A DNA stretch of 64,000 bases from Whitmania pigra (Eukaryota; Annelida; Clitellata; Hirudinida; Haemopidae), in contig JAJTWR010000356.1 in NCBI GenBank assembly GCA_021613335.1, positions 296,001-360,000 of the forward strand. Reading direction: 5' to 3'. Below, piece after piece: positions 20,201 through 41,300 of this stretch. The notes below the pieces were generated by a model. That model was not told where the DNA came from and ran no database searches. It worked only from the letters and a program-made list of their open reading frames with translations. The position numbers and the translations under genes are program-made. Numbering within the stretch: position 1 is the stretch's first letter; each line of letters begins with the position of its first letter.

Positions 20201-22553
20201 TTTTTTTCATTTTCTCAAATAATAATTCGATAAAACAAATTATGTAAAGAACGTTTCAATTCAACATCGCAGTGACTGTTTGAATTTTAGATGTCACCTT
20301 GCAAATCCACTACCCACAGGAAGAAGGAAGCAAGAAATTTCCCCTTGTCATACAATCGTTGGTTAAAATTAATATTATACTTATATATATTAAACATAAT
20401 AATGTATCATAATTCAATATTATAAAACAATTCATTATATCACAATTTATTGTAACATAATTTAATAAACAATAATTAAATCACTAAATTCTTCAACTCA
20501 ATTAAAAATTTTAAATTAAAGTAATCAAACTATTTAAAAGTTATTTACATACATATAATTTCATCAGTGCACTATTACATTAACAATCAATTGAACTCAC
20601 AAGCTTCGGTGAACCAGGAGAAACCATAGCAACTAGAAAATACGAGCTCGGGTGGGACACGTATTTGGCCAGTAAGGAGGAGTACGTGGTGGCAAAGGTC
20701 GACCTGAGGGGCAAAGGGATGTCGTACAAAAGTCACATTTACAAGAGGATCACACAACACGATGTCGATGACTTGCTGACAGTTGGACTGTGAGAATTTC
20801 TTGAACTTGTTGCTACAGAATGATTAACATACAAAATCTATTTATTATAGTTTCAGATGCTAAAATTATGGAACCTTACAATTGATATATATATGTATAG
20901 AATTAACTTATCAATATTGTTATTATTATAAAAGCTTTACTTGATCAGATGAGTTATCAAAAAAATATTATTTTTAAAGTCATCTAAAGAATAACATAGA
21001 CGTTGTCGACCCAGCTAAAGTTGCCATTTGGGGATGGGTAAGGCTGTCATATTAATATTAATATATGTCAATTAGTATTAATGTCAGTTAATATTATCAT
21101 AATTATAATAATTTTACGTATAACATAATAGGTAATTGTTTTTTAATTTATAGTATATAGATACTTTTGTTTCATGAAAATGCCAAATTAAATTCATAGG
21201 GATTTGCTGGTTTCCTGGCAATGCATGCCTTGGCCAATGAAACTGACGTTTATCCATGTGGAATTGTTGGAGGGACTCTCTTCGATTCAGATTTTTATGG
21301 TGGAACCAGTTTTTTTCGATTTTCTCCTATTATTTTTAATGAATTTATTAATTTCAAATCACTTTGATTCTGATGGATGTTCACAGGCAATGTAAATTAC
21401 TGAATTAAAATAAAATTTCATTAAAAGTCATAAATATGATTGTAAATTTATAGTATACTATTAAATATGAAATCCTAATGACCTCCATTTAATAATACGA
21501 ATGTGACATTAAATATAATTAATTTAATTATATCTTAAATATGAAATCAAAACTAATATAAAACTTCAATTCTTCAGATGCCCCAACGTTTGAGCGATAT
21601 ATGGGCAGTTCTGAGGAAAACCATGTCGGATATCTGGTCAGTTAACGAGGAAAATTAATGTTGAAATGAAATTAATACTTTCGAATATCGACTATCAATT
21701 TGCTTAAGAATTAAACAGATAAATAAAAGCATAAAAATGAAATGATAATGCAAGGAATAAATTAATCAAATGTTTTACAAACAGAGATCAGAAATTACTA
21801 GGAAGCTTGACTTCCTGAGGAACAAGAAATTGGCCATTATTCAGGGAACTGCGGATGGTTAGTTAATTGTAATAATTATAAAGTAATCAGTGCAAGTAAT
21901 AAATCTTAATTGTAATAAATGAAATGTATTTAATCAGTTATTAAATTGTATTAATTAAAGAATATTTAATCAACTATTCAAATATACTAACTAATTTATT
22001 AATTAATGAATTCAATCAGATGTTCAACTCAGGAATGTTTGACTATTCCAGACAACACAAGATACGCAAGCTCGTTGAAGGTGACGAAAATGTTGTCCAA
22101 CCTCGATCTTCCTTATAGGCATCAGGTCTGTTGCAATAAATTAATATAACAACAACAACAACAACAATAATAATAATTAATAACAATAAAAAAAATAATT
22201 TTTTTTATAAAATCCCGCTGCAACTCAATTAACATTAGTCTCTCTCAACAACACCTTCCATACTCATGTGTTCCACGTTCAAATATTGCAAACAATCCTT
22301 ATATAAAAACATTGTAAACAAACATTACAAACAAATTTTGTATTAAAAAAAACAATTAAATCCATTAACTCTGAAGATCTACCAAGACCTGGACAGTTAC
22401 GAATTCAAAGCCCACAGACACGCTTATCATTTCATGGCTGACTTTCTGAAGCAGGATTGTTTCGTTTATTTCTGGAAACACGACACGAAAACCTGGGTGG
22501 TCGACAAAACTGTGAAGAAAGACAAGTTCCGCATCAAGCAGTTTTGTGTTTGA
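11231..22553 (+). CDS. Inactive dipeptidyl-peptidase-like membrane protein (DPP6/DPP10 class), 25 exons, 863 aa
   Basis: Type II membrane protein of the S9B family. Exons: 11231-11564, 13163-13243, 13708-13799, 13944-14018, 14154-14218, 14292-14385, 14822-14942, 15324-15369, 15544-15646, 15876-15988, 16149-16272, 16716-16751, 16824-16925, 18666-18769, 18872-18919, 19075-19235, 19578-19676, 20291-20357, 20604-20789, 20980-21037, 21200-21299, 21578-21636, 21785-21857, 22052-22125, 22377-22553. Seen: cytoplasmic N-terminus with Asn and Asp runs, one membrane helix at about residues 77-100, a beta-propeller with WRHSY and SSALWWSPN motifs, a Cys cluster in exon 16, and an alpha/beta-hydrolase domain. 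The nucleophile elbow reads G-W-G704-F-A-G, so the catalytic Ser is Gly. The His position is Ser812. The Asp in GTAD-D is kept. By family knowledge such proteins are ancillary subunits of Kv4 potassium channels. A 5' non-coding exon may exist upstream. Confidence 0.88.
13472..13625. repeat. AAT/AAC-rich microsatellite in intron 2 of the DPP-like gene
   Basis: Imperfect run of AAT and AAC triplets. It produces a false poly-Asn frame and a false poly-Leu frame. Confidence 0.85.
14403..14540. repeat. Degenerate tandem repeat, about 22-bp unit
   Basis: Five to six copies of a unit resembling TTATAATTAATAGTTAGAAT, in the intron between the exons ending at 14385 and starting at 14822 of the DPP-like gene. 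Confidence 0.7.
14985..15176 (+). mobile_element. tRNA-derived SINE, best-preserved copy
   Basis: A box A-like TAGCCGAATGGG at about 14994 and a box B-like GTTCGAAAC at about 15053 have tRNA-like spacing, which is the internal RNA polymerase III promoter of a tRNA-derived SINE. A tRNA-unrelated body follows with the hallmark GCGCTATATAAATGG, repeated again near the 3' end as GGCGCTATATAAATG. It sits in an intron of the DPP-like gene. Related copies occur at about 9024, 24960, 54535 and 54735, with a small piece at 41865. Confidence 0.75.
16440..16620. repeat. Unclassified GC-richer insert in an intron of the DPP-like gene
   Basis: This 180-bp segment is far more GC-rich than the intron around it and has no open frame or splice-consistent coding role. 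It contains a box B-like GATTCAAC near 16520 but no convincing box A at the right distance. A transposon or SINE fragment is the likeliest explanation. Confidence 0.35.
17032..18015 (+). mobile_element. Internally deleted LTR retrotransposon with small gag-like ORFs
   Basis: A TG-starting direct repeat begins at 17032 and runs to about 17317, followed by a primer-binding-site-like TTTGGCGACCAGG. Two short open frames follow, 17347-17568 and 17552-17932, in different frames that meet at an A-run, so together they look like one acidic gag-like protein with a one-base slip. About 35 bases of the left repeat recur at 17978-18015, which suggests a truncated right LTR. The element lies in the 1.7-kb intron after the exon ending at 16925 of the DPP-like gene. 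Confidence 0.55.
18100..18480 (-). mobile_element. Decayed Ty3/gypsy reverse transcriptase fragment, opposite strand
   Basis: On the minus strand a fragment of the Ty3/gypsy RT finger region is visible, with RIIKPSNIPWISPVVLVKKK preceded by an acidic-basic helix and followed by SVRFC. In-frame stops interrupt it before and after this motif. Its orientation is opposite to the adjoining LTR element, so the two either belong to different insertions or were rearranged. Confidence 0.65.
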
Positions 22554-23924
22554 CGTACCCCTTCTCTGAAGTCCACAGTCCCAACAATTCTCTGCTTAAT
22601 TTTTATTGATTAATTTTTTTTAAAATTAGTTTTTACATTTTTTTTTAAACTGAACTTTAGTTTTATACTTTTTTATTGGATATTTACGTTAGCGTTATTT
22701 AATTTCTTTCGTTTGTAAAGCTTTCTTAAACGATTTTTATGTCCGACTTCTCAATTTGTCACACGAGACAACAACATTCGCATTAAGACCACATGAGGTA
22801 TGATTCCATGAGTTATGCTGCCATCTTTTTTTTATTCTATATTTTCAATAATATTATAACTATTTTATAACTTCTCTTTCACTGCGTAATCTATTATTTT
22901 TATTAATTCCATTTGAGAGAATTGTCACAGCGAACTTTAGGGACTGGATTTCGGAGACTAAACTGCCGCACGGACTTGAAGATTTGAAAAGAATTTCAAA
23001 GTCGTTGATGATGTTGAGTATGATTATGAGGATGGCGATGAAGATGATGATAGTAATGATGATGATGATGGTGAAGATGATGACCATGATGATTTCAAAT
23101 TAGTGATCTCAGTTTTGTAAGTAAATAGCTTGACACTGTCTACAAAATTTTCTTTTATGCGAGAGTTTTTGTAGAATATATCGAAAGGTTTATCCTCGTC
23201 TGTTAACATCTTTTACGAACAATTTCAAGTCGAAATGTTTTGTGAGAATTCCTCTGAAAAAAAAATGTAGATGCTTTTGAATTTCAAATCATTTTTTTGG
23301 TTATTTCGTTTCTTTTTTTTCCGTTTTCTTTCTTTTAAAGCACTCATATTTCCTGCACTTAGAAAAATAGAAACTTTACTGAAAATATTTATGATTATGA
23401 AATAATTTAGAATTTTACTCATCCTACTATAATCACTTCATTGTGTCCATTTTAGGACATTTTAACTTTAGTATTAACAACTTACAAATGAACATAAATG
23501 TCTTTAATTCGTGTCTTTAAGAAAAACTTGATTTATGGACAATGAAAACCTTTTTCATATCATTTCGAGCCTCTCAGCAACATTGTTTCAGATTGACGCT
23601 TTTAGATCAATTAACAAAAATCAGTAAATTATTTCAACCATGAAATTATCAAGAATTGTTGAATAAAATTTGGTTAAATGTTTTCAATCAATTCTCATCT
23701 AATTGTAAAAGATTTATGAATATTGAAAGCTTGGTGATACAGGCTAGGTATTACCTGTAAAAAAATACTTTCAGATGAAACAACATTCAAAGTTTCAAAC
23801 AATTGTTTCAATTCAGACCTAAATTGAAATATCAAGTTTTGAGTTTTATTTTTAATTATTTTTTCATTATTATTATTATTATTATTAATTATGATACTTT
23901 TAATAATAAATGATGGCTCAATCA
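22554..23924. other. Convergent intergenic spacer
   Basis: Holds the 3' flanks of the DPP-like gene (+) and of channel 2 (-). GAT/ATG-rich simple sequence lies at about 23020-23095. No coding exon is supported. Confidence 0.45.
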
Positions 23925-33428
<9,504 letters not shown>

Positions 33429-34290
33429 GTTCTAAATAAATGTTTTTTTACTTTACTTTTCAATTTTTCAATACTAAAATGATTTAATTAAAGTATGTTT
33501 CTGAGTTAAAGTATTCAAGCATTGTTCAGCATGTTTGTTGAAGCCAAATCTTACAAATACAGATTTAAATTCCCAGAATCAAAAGGCAAGCTCTTTTAAT
33601 ACAATTACTGTGATGTCGTTGTAAAATAAAAGTAATTTTGTTTCAGAACCTTCGATTAGATTCAACTTTAGAATTTGTTTGTCAAACTAAAATTATTTAC
33701 CAACATGTTTGTCGTCGATCGAAATGCATTAAATGAATGAATCAAATCAATGAATTGAATGCTTTGTGAAAATGCTATTATTTTAAAATTTGCAAAAATG
33801 GTATTTACTTTAATTTATTTTGATTTTAGAGCATATTTTCAAATTAAATTAAATTCAAGCAACAACTTTAGTTAATTTTGTATTGTAGTCCATATCACTG
33901 GTTATTATTGGTTCATTTTTATCTCCTAATTCATTATTATATATTAACTTCAGTCGATGACACATTAATAAGTCATTGAACATTTTTAATTTTTTTTTCA
34001 ATTTAGTCTTTAATTCTTAATTAAATTCTATTGCTAATAATTCTAAATAAGCTACCGCTAACTCGAGTTGGAGGCTGTCATTCATAGATAATTACAAGAT
34101 TCCACAATCATAAAATGCTTATTATTCATATAATTTAAGCAATTTAAGAAGCATAGCCCCAATCTTCTTCCAAATCATACTCTAAAAAATAAATTGAAAC
34201 GACCATCGATTGACTAAATACATTTGAGGTGTGAACCCTTAACATTTCAACTTTTGCATTTTGCAAAAACGCTATTAAATATGTTTAAAA
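33429..34290. other. Upstream spacer of channel 2 with a segment shared with 45.3 kb
   Basis: Expected to hold the promoter of channel 2. The part 33475-33835 is clearly related to 45305-45590 (see separate entry). No coding exon is supported. Confidence 0.5.
33475..33835. repeat. Diverged duplicate, copy 1 (pair of 45305-45590)
   Basis: Shares with copy 2, in the same order and orientation, GATTTAATTAAA-TATGTT, CAGAACCTTCGATTA, GAATTTGTTTGTCAAAC, GTCGATCGAAATGCATTAAA and a GCAAAAATGG segment. Copy 1 lies upstream of channel 2 and copy 2 lies downstream of channel 3. Confidence 0.75.
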
Positions 34291-35332
34291 GGCACCCCGT
34301 CATAACAGCCCGGCGACAGAATAGCCCCGACAAAACAGCCCCGTCAAAACAGCCCGGCGTCAAAATAGCTCAAGACAAAACAGCCCCGACAAAACCGCCC
34401 CGACAAAACAGCCCCGTCGAAACAGCCCGGCGTCAAAATAGCCCAGGACGGAAAAATCCGGTCAAAATGGCCCAGTCAAAATAGCCCCGACAAAATAGCC
34501 CGGCGACAAAATAGCCCAGGACAAAACAACCCGGCGACAAAATAGCCCCGTCAAAACAGCCCTGTCACCAGGGTCGGACTGGCTTAAAAAACCGGCCCGG
34601 GAACTTTTATTTAACTCTTACTTTGATCAACTTAAACATAAGAAACACTAGAGTCTAAAATTTCTATACACTATTAACTATTATAACAGCTTTTTCATCG
34701 TTTCACTAGTCGATGCTAAAACATCAATGATTTCATTGTTATTGATTCTTGGAAAAGAGTCTTTCTCACAAGACATCAGCATGAATGATCGTAGAATTGA
34801 CTGGTTCAGAAAATTTCTTAATCTGTTCAAAACGTATTTCAATTTTGAAAAGGACCCCTCACAAGCAACTTGTGATCAGGATAATGTCAACACAAATTTG
34901 TAAGCCAGATACAAATTTGAATAAGCAAGACTATGCAAATTAAACTTCTGGAGAACAATAATAACAACAAACAATACTCAAAACGATCAAAGCATTCAAG
35001 CCACTAATTTCGAATTAAATTTTGATTCAGTTTCACAACATTTTTAAAAAATACTTTGACATGGAGTTATCATGGGGCTATTTTGTCGCCGGGTTGTTTT
35101 GTCCCGGGCTATGTTGTCGCCGGGCTATTTTGTCGGGGCTATTTTGACGGGGCCATTTTGACGGGATTTTTCCGTCCTGGGCTATTTTGACGCCGGGCTG
35201 TTTCGACGGGGCTGTTTTGTCGGGGCGGTTTTGTCGGGGCTGTTTTGTCTTGAGCTATTTTGACGCCGTGCTATTTTGACGGGGCTGTTTTGTCGGGGCT
35301 ATTCTGTCGCCGGGCTGTTATGACGGGTCACC
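34291..35332. mobile_element. Foldback transposon copy A with hAT transposase tail (1042 bp)
   Basis: Bounded by an 8-bp direct duplication GTTTAAAA at 34283-34290 and 35333-35340. The ends are long inverted arms of about 270 bp (ending GGCACCCCGTCATAAC and GGTGACCCGTCATAAC on the two strands). The arms are made of many 14-17-bp subrepeats of the type CAGCCCCGACAAAA and CAGCCCGGCGTCAAAATAG. Inside the left arm lies a second end-like motif CAGGGTCGGACTGG at about 34573. The core holds the end of a hAT transposase on the minus strand. The 8-bp duplication fits hAT. Confidence 0.85.
34680..34865 (-). pseudogene. hAT transposase C-terminal fragment inside foldback copy A
   Basis: The minus strand reads GSFSKLKYVLNRLRN followed by about 40 residues ending near MKKLL and a stop. 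SFSKLK is the core of the hAT C-terminal dimerisation domain. A stop lies a few codons upstream, so only the tail of the transposase survives and the element cannot be autonomous. Confidence 0.7.
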
Positions 35333-36630
35333 GTTTAAAATAATTGCAGTGAAACGACGATGGATCTACAACGACAGCAGAAGCAATGATTCAAAGTCAA
35401 TACCGGATCACATCCAAATCAACTTTCAATCTGAAAGCAGCAAAGTGACCTTGAATCTGCTCTAGAAGTCTACTGGTTCAATCGATTCACCTTTGATGAT
35501 AACAGGGTTAGAAGGTCAGAGATCAACTTGGAAAAAATCCGAAAACGATGTAACTGAAACTTTATTGTCGATTCGTTACATGTTGTCCCTTTAGAACAAG
35601 GTTTTCCATCGTATACATGCAAACATTTAATTTGAAATAAGACCAAACTAATAAATAAAATAGTCAGACAGCCCCATTAAATATTCTAGATTGTTTCGTT
35701 TATCATAATCTCAGATTGTAGCTTGAACTCTTACGGAGACATTTCGATAAGAGATATTTGAAATCTAGGGATTAAAGCCACTTTCATTTGCCGCCTATTG
35801 CTTTAATTTACACTTAATAAGAGCTCGTTAGTTTTCAGCGCTTATATAAACTTCCACATAATTGCATGATTTGCCTCAACTGATTCCATTGCTAACCCGA
35901 GCTCAGTATCACGTGCTCGAATGAAAAAAAAAACAATTGAGAAATTAGAAGAGGTTTTAAAAGTTCCTTCAGCAATCTGACAAAATGATTTTGGATTTTG
36001 ACAAAAGTTGAAGATTTGATTCCGATCTTCAAACGAGCTACGATGAGAATGAAAATGATTCTATCAGTCTTGCCTAATGTCCGATATCAAAAACTTATCG
36101 CTTTCGTGATTGATCTGATTACATTTATTTGTTGCATCCCTTGTCTTTGACACATATACGTCCATAGTTAATCAACATCATTGCTCCCTCCTAATGTTAT
36201 CTGTTATCTGTTGCAATTTTGAAAAGATTGTAATCTATTCACAAATTTAATTCAATGTGATTATTCTTTGTACTGATATTTAGTCTTTATTTTTAAAGCT
36301 TAATAAATAATTAATTACATGTTTCCTCTAGACTGAATTGCGAATATGATAACAATACACATTACAGTTTTTCATTCATTCATTCGTTTTTGCATTCAAG
36401 AACGCAACACAATGAGTTAACCTGCAGTTCTAATTTTATTATTTAGAAAATCTAACATTGAAGAAAAGAAATACACAAATTTAGATTCTTAAATTATTAT
36501 TTCCGAATTTCATTCATGTGTGTAAATATCAGTTAGTGAATGATGTGACTAATTTTATTGGAATAAATACGGCAATAATTTTGATGATAATGCCAGTAAC
36601 TCCAATTTCAAAGCAAATATATTTTATCAG
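35333..36630. other. Spacer before the Cys-module gene
   Basis: No coding exon is supported. Upstream exons of the Cys-module gene (start codon, signal peptide) should lie here or further left, but I could not place them. Confidence 0.4.
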
Positions 36631-37972
36631 AACACTGCATTTTTGGTGACTATAAAAAGAAAATAGAAATTGCACCATTTTCCTACAAAATGTGCGAAGA
36701 AATAGCCAAAGATAAACCTCATCTGCGCCCAAGATATAAAGAAGCTTGCTGCTTATCATGCGAATTCAACAGAACCAGATATAGAGGTGAAGATATATAA
36801 ATACATTATTTAAATATCTAATCAATAAATAGCAATATTTTAATAAATAATTTAAATACCTAATTATCAATAAACTGATAATTATAAATGTGAGAATAAA
36901 CTATTAATTATAATAGCAATATTTACAACAAAGACGATAATGAAAATCTTTAGCCTTTATATTTTATATCCAAGACATGGCATTTTGATTTTACTGTTCA
37001 CTTCAAATTTACAATTATTAAAAACAATTTATGATCAAAACAGATTGCCAAGATATCGTAGATGAATGTCCCAACCTTCAGCCAAGGGATTGCTACTACG
37101 AATATTATGCTAGAGCCTGCTGCAAAACTTGTCCAGAACCCTTCCGATGCCAACTGTCTCTATGGAGACAAAGGGGATGGTTGTTCAGATTTAGTACCTG
37201 AAGTCTGTCATCTCTCAACTCGATTCTGTTGCCAAACATGTGCTCCTTACCTATCATCTGCCAATACTACCTACGATAGCTCTGCAAATGCTTTCTCCAC
37301 TTCAGCACTTCTACTATCGCATCTTTTTCTCCATTCAAGTCAACAACTTTTTTCATCAACTCCACGACTGCAAGTAAAGAATCTATACTTGACTTTATAT
37401 TTAAGCTATATATCTAGAGTTTTTGAAGGATCTTATAATTGTCATAGAATAACAAACATATTAAAACATACCATGCAGACATCATGGGCAATCAAATACA
37501 ATTTATATTTTGCATAGGTTTCTACATCAGTGGTGACTTCAAAGGTGTTCTGGAATATATCAGAGTGTGGAAGAACAAGATGATATTGAACTGCAAAGAG
37601 TTGGTTAAATATGACTCCACCCTCTGCTACAATGGCGATGTTCAGAAATATTGTTCTGCTTCTTGCAGTAGTGTTAAAATGATCGAGGGTGTGAACAAAT
37701 ATTTAATTATCTATTTATAAGAAATTACAAATGCCGATAATTTATTGAATAATTTTTTAAATAACCTGGCAAAATTAAATTTTTTTAATCCAGATCCATG
37801 CGAAGGTGATGTGAAAAAGGTTACCTACATGTCAAAGAGTTTCACTTGTAGAGAATTGGTGGATTATAATCCTCGCCTGCGTGATGATCCAAACACAAAA
37901 AGCAAATGCTGTATTTCCTGCGGAAACTTTACCATCAAACCATTGAAGCGGAAACCTGCCTCATCAAATTAA
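36631..37972 (+). CDS. Secreted-type protein of repeated Cys modules (ShK/PLAC-like), 5' end not found, one frame break
   Basis: Exons recognised: 36631-36786, 37044-37338, 37518-37688, 37794-37972. All introns are phase 1, the pattern of shuffled extracellular modules. Each module has a C-x2-G-D type start or a variant and ends in CC-x-S/T-C, as in ACCLSC, ACCKTC, FCCQTC, YCSASC and KCCISC. This resembles the six-Cys ShK/PLAC-type modules found at the C-terminus of many invertebrate ADAMTS-like proteins. The 37044-37338 exon carries two modules in different frames. The break falls near 37131 and equals one extra base, so the gene is either a pseudogene, polymorphic, or mis-sequenced here. 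The last exon ends in a basic tail before TAA. No start codon or signal peptide was found. It converges on the ADAM-like gene. Confidence 0.65.
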
Positions 37973-38373
37973 ATTCTTTTTACTGAAGTAAAACGGGTTC
38001 TGTAAACTTGGAAAGTTTACAAGTATTTTTTTAAGCAAGTATTTAGCGAACAGAACTGAATATCCAAATTGAGTATCTGAGCTTACGGCTATCTTGGCTC
38101 CTGTTCAGTGTTACGTTATTGACATCTGTTTACCACCTAAGCTTAAAATGTCCTTCTTGAAATGTTGTTTTTACAACGTGAAATATTTAAAAAAAAAAAA
38201 AACAGTCATTTCATCTTTACCCCAAAACTTTTATTCAAAGCAAAATTAATTTAGTTTACGCATTGCTATAATGTAACATATCTATATATTTGCTAAAGAG
38301 AATTTTGAGTTCTCAAAAAACTGCGTTCGGATATCACACACGTCAGACATCTTTGATACCACAGGCGATTCTT
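37973..38373. other. Convergent spacer between Cys-module gene and ADAM-like gene
   Basis: Contains the 3' flanks of both genes. A minus-strand AATAAA at 38230-38235, about 140 bases past the ADAM-like stop, is a candidate polyadenylation signal. Nothing else is seen. Confidence 0.5.
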
Positions 38374-41300
38374 CTAATCTGCTTTGCTTTCGTTGGACTT
38401 CTTCAACTGTGAAAAGTGTCCTCCTTCCATCATCCTGGATTCTTGAATCACTTCATCAAATTTGCTCCACTTGCTCTGTCATATGAAACATAAATGGGAA
38501 TGAGTTGAGAGATGATAATTTTATGTAGTTCATGAAAACGTCTCAAATGTCAATTCCAATATTGCTCAAGAAGTTATTTTAAAACAGACATTATTAATTT
38601 CACCTTTCACTAATGAAATTAAATCAATATAAAAATGTCCACTCCTACCTTCGCCCAGAAGATCATGAAGATCAAACACATGAGGATGCAGACCGAAACG
38701 ACAAGATTTACAGACGTCATCACCACGTTGACATAAGAGTTCTTAGGTCCTTTCTCCTGGTCAGCGCTGTCGTCAGAAACAAGTCCAACTCTTTCTGAAA
38801 AGAGAAAGCAATTATCTAATTTTCAATATTTATGCTCTTATTCAGTTATAATGTGACGTCCAACATTAACAGTTTCAATTAATTAAGCACCAAATTTCTT
38901 AATTTAATTATCTCCAGTCTACTGTTGGCAATAGTTAAAATAATTCAACAAAATAATTTACCATTTGTACTTTGACATTCAAATTTGACTTACGCTGAAT
39001 CTTCGGTGCTCTGCCATCGTCGGTACAGAAGTTGTTCATGCACGACGCACCATCTCTACAACTGGTTCCTTCTAATGCTCGCATCAGGGGAAGAGATCTT
39101 GTGTCGTTGCCAGACAGGTCTCTGCAGGTGATGACTTCACACATTCTGTCTGTACTTTCCGGCTACAAGTAAAATGTATTTCAGTCAGTTAGATACAAAC
39201 CAGCCCGATATGATTTTACAAGTAATTTTAAGAATAAACATAATTAACAAACGATAACACTAATGCAAAATATAACTTCCTATTTCTGTGCATCAACGAT
39301 GTGAAAGCTATGCAATGATGATGTCTAAGTTGAAAACCTCACAGCACCTTGAACGAAACATATTTTTACCCATTCAAAAGTGTATCCTCTACCAAAAACC
39401 AGTTGACACTGCGTGTTGAGGCAAAAAATCTCTCCAGGATGGTATCCTACGAATGGGTTTTTCCAATTCACATAGCCTGCATCCACTTCTGCATTCAAAC
39501 ATTTTTTTCCGCGGCTGTATTTGTAAAAGTAATTGGAAATATTAATTAATATTCTGATTTAATAAATTAAATGTTTTTAAATAAAAGGAGCTTCCATAAT
39601 TTCTCCGTTCAAATTTTAAGTTTTATATGATCGTGATTTATTATTTTATTTTACTCAACAAAGAACAAAATAAGTTACTTTTCTTCCAGAACTTTCTTTA
39701 AATACTCAGAAACACATGAAGAAAAACGTTCGGAGTTATTCAGGTTTGGAAAAGTTTGATTCTCACTCATGATGAAGCCATCAGATTCATGGCATGTATT
39801 TTCGTTGCCATCGAAGCCAATTCCAATGCTAGATATTGAGAAAGCTTTTTTTATTACTAATATAATAATAACTTAATAAATGGATAACATTAATTTATGT
39901 GTTTAAGAAGACTTAAGACAGTTTAAGACTGGTGTGATAAACCAATCCACAATTAATAAATGAACTATTCCAGTTATATAATATTATTATAATTATTATA
40001 GTTTACCAGCATTGCCATCAGCATCGTCTTTAATAATCACCATTATTGCCATCATCATGTGAACGACCACGATCCATACAAACCATATTCACCTAAAATT
40101 ATTTCCTCAGCAAGTAATAATCGCAAACCCACCTTAAAGCCACGTGCTTTGACAAAACATTTGAGGACAAATGGAACTCTTCATCAGTTAAGATAATAAA
40201 TCCCGGAGAGCAAAGATCTTGTGACGATGAAACTCCTCTGACCATTTTGCCTTCGGACAATATTTGGTACCTGAAAAAAATACACGCAAAAAATATGGAC
40301 CACCGATTTGATTGATGACTTTGTAATCGATCTGAACAAAATAAATTTTTTTGCAAGATGATATGGAATTTTCATTGCAATAACCTGGTTAACACTACTC
40401 CAACAGATTTCCCTTCCTCATTGTCCTGTACTTCCAACATTGCACTCTGATATTTCTTAAGGGCCGCATCACCATCTATTACGCCTGGTCCTAGCTTTGA
40501 AGTTTCAATGAATTCGGATTCTTCTGACGTCTGGAAAAAAAAATGTCATAAAATTTATGTGAAAGTAAACTTAATTAAAATTATTGAATTTAACAAAAAC
40601 TCATTGTCGTTGGATAAGTTGGAATTGATCGATCGATAGAATTGTTCTTAATTAAACTTGTATTTATTTGAAAAGCTTGAAATATTGAAACTTACCATTG
40701 CAACAGTTGTCTTGACAACATTCAAAGCAACATTTAAACCTTTTGACTTGATGTTTTTAAAGCTGCTAGCTGTCTAAATAAACGTAAGTAACATTTATAA
40801 AACAATTATAAAATATTAGAGATTCATGGTGAAACATGATGGCATCTTATTCAACGAAGTAATTAGCTTATAAGTTGCAAATTTGTCAACATACTTTATT
40901 TCCAACATTCCACAGGTAAAAGTGTAATTTATGTGAAGCATTTCCAACATTTTCCGAAGAAAAGTCTTTTTCCAGAAGAAGTGCGCTGGAAGGTTGTTAA
41001 ATGTGCAATTAGAAAAATATTCAAAGAAATGTCTCAGAAACTTAAACTTATCAAGGCAACTCACTTTTCAAACATGGAATAGTCTCCCATAACAGACATC
41101 AGGATCACAATATCAACTGGCATTCATAAGATTTAATATTATATTTCATATTTGTATATATATATATATATTCTATTAGTATTATATTCAAGATATTATT
41201 TTTATGGTTGTCCAGAAGCTTACCGTCATCTTTTCGAAATGGGAATTGCGTGACATCAAAAATCAGGTGAGTCATTCTGTTAATGTTGAGTTGTTCTGGA

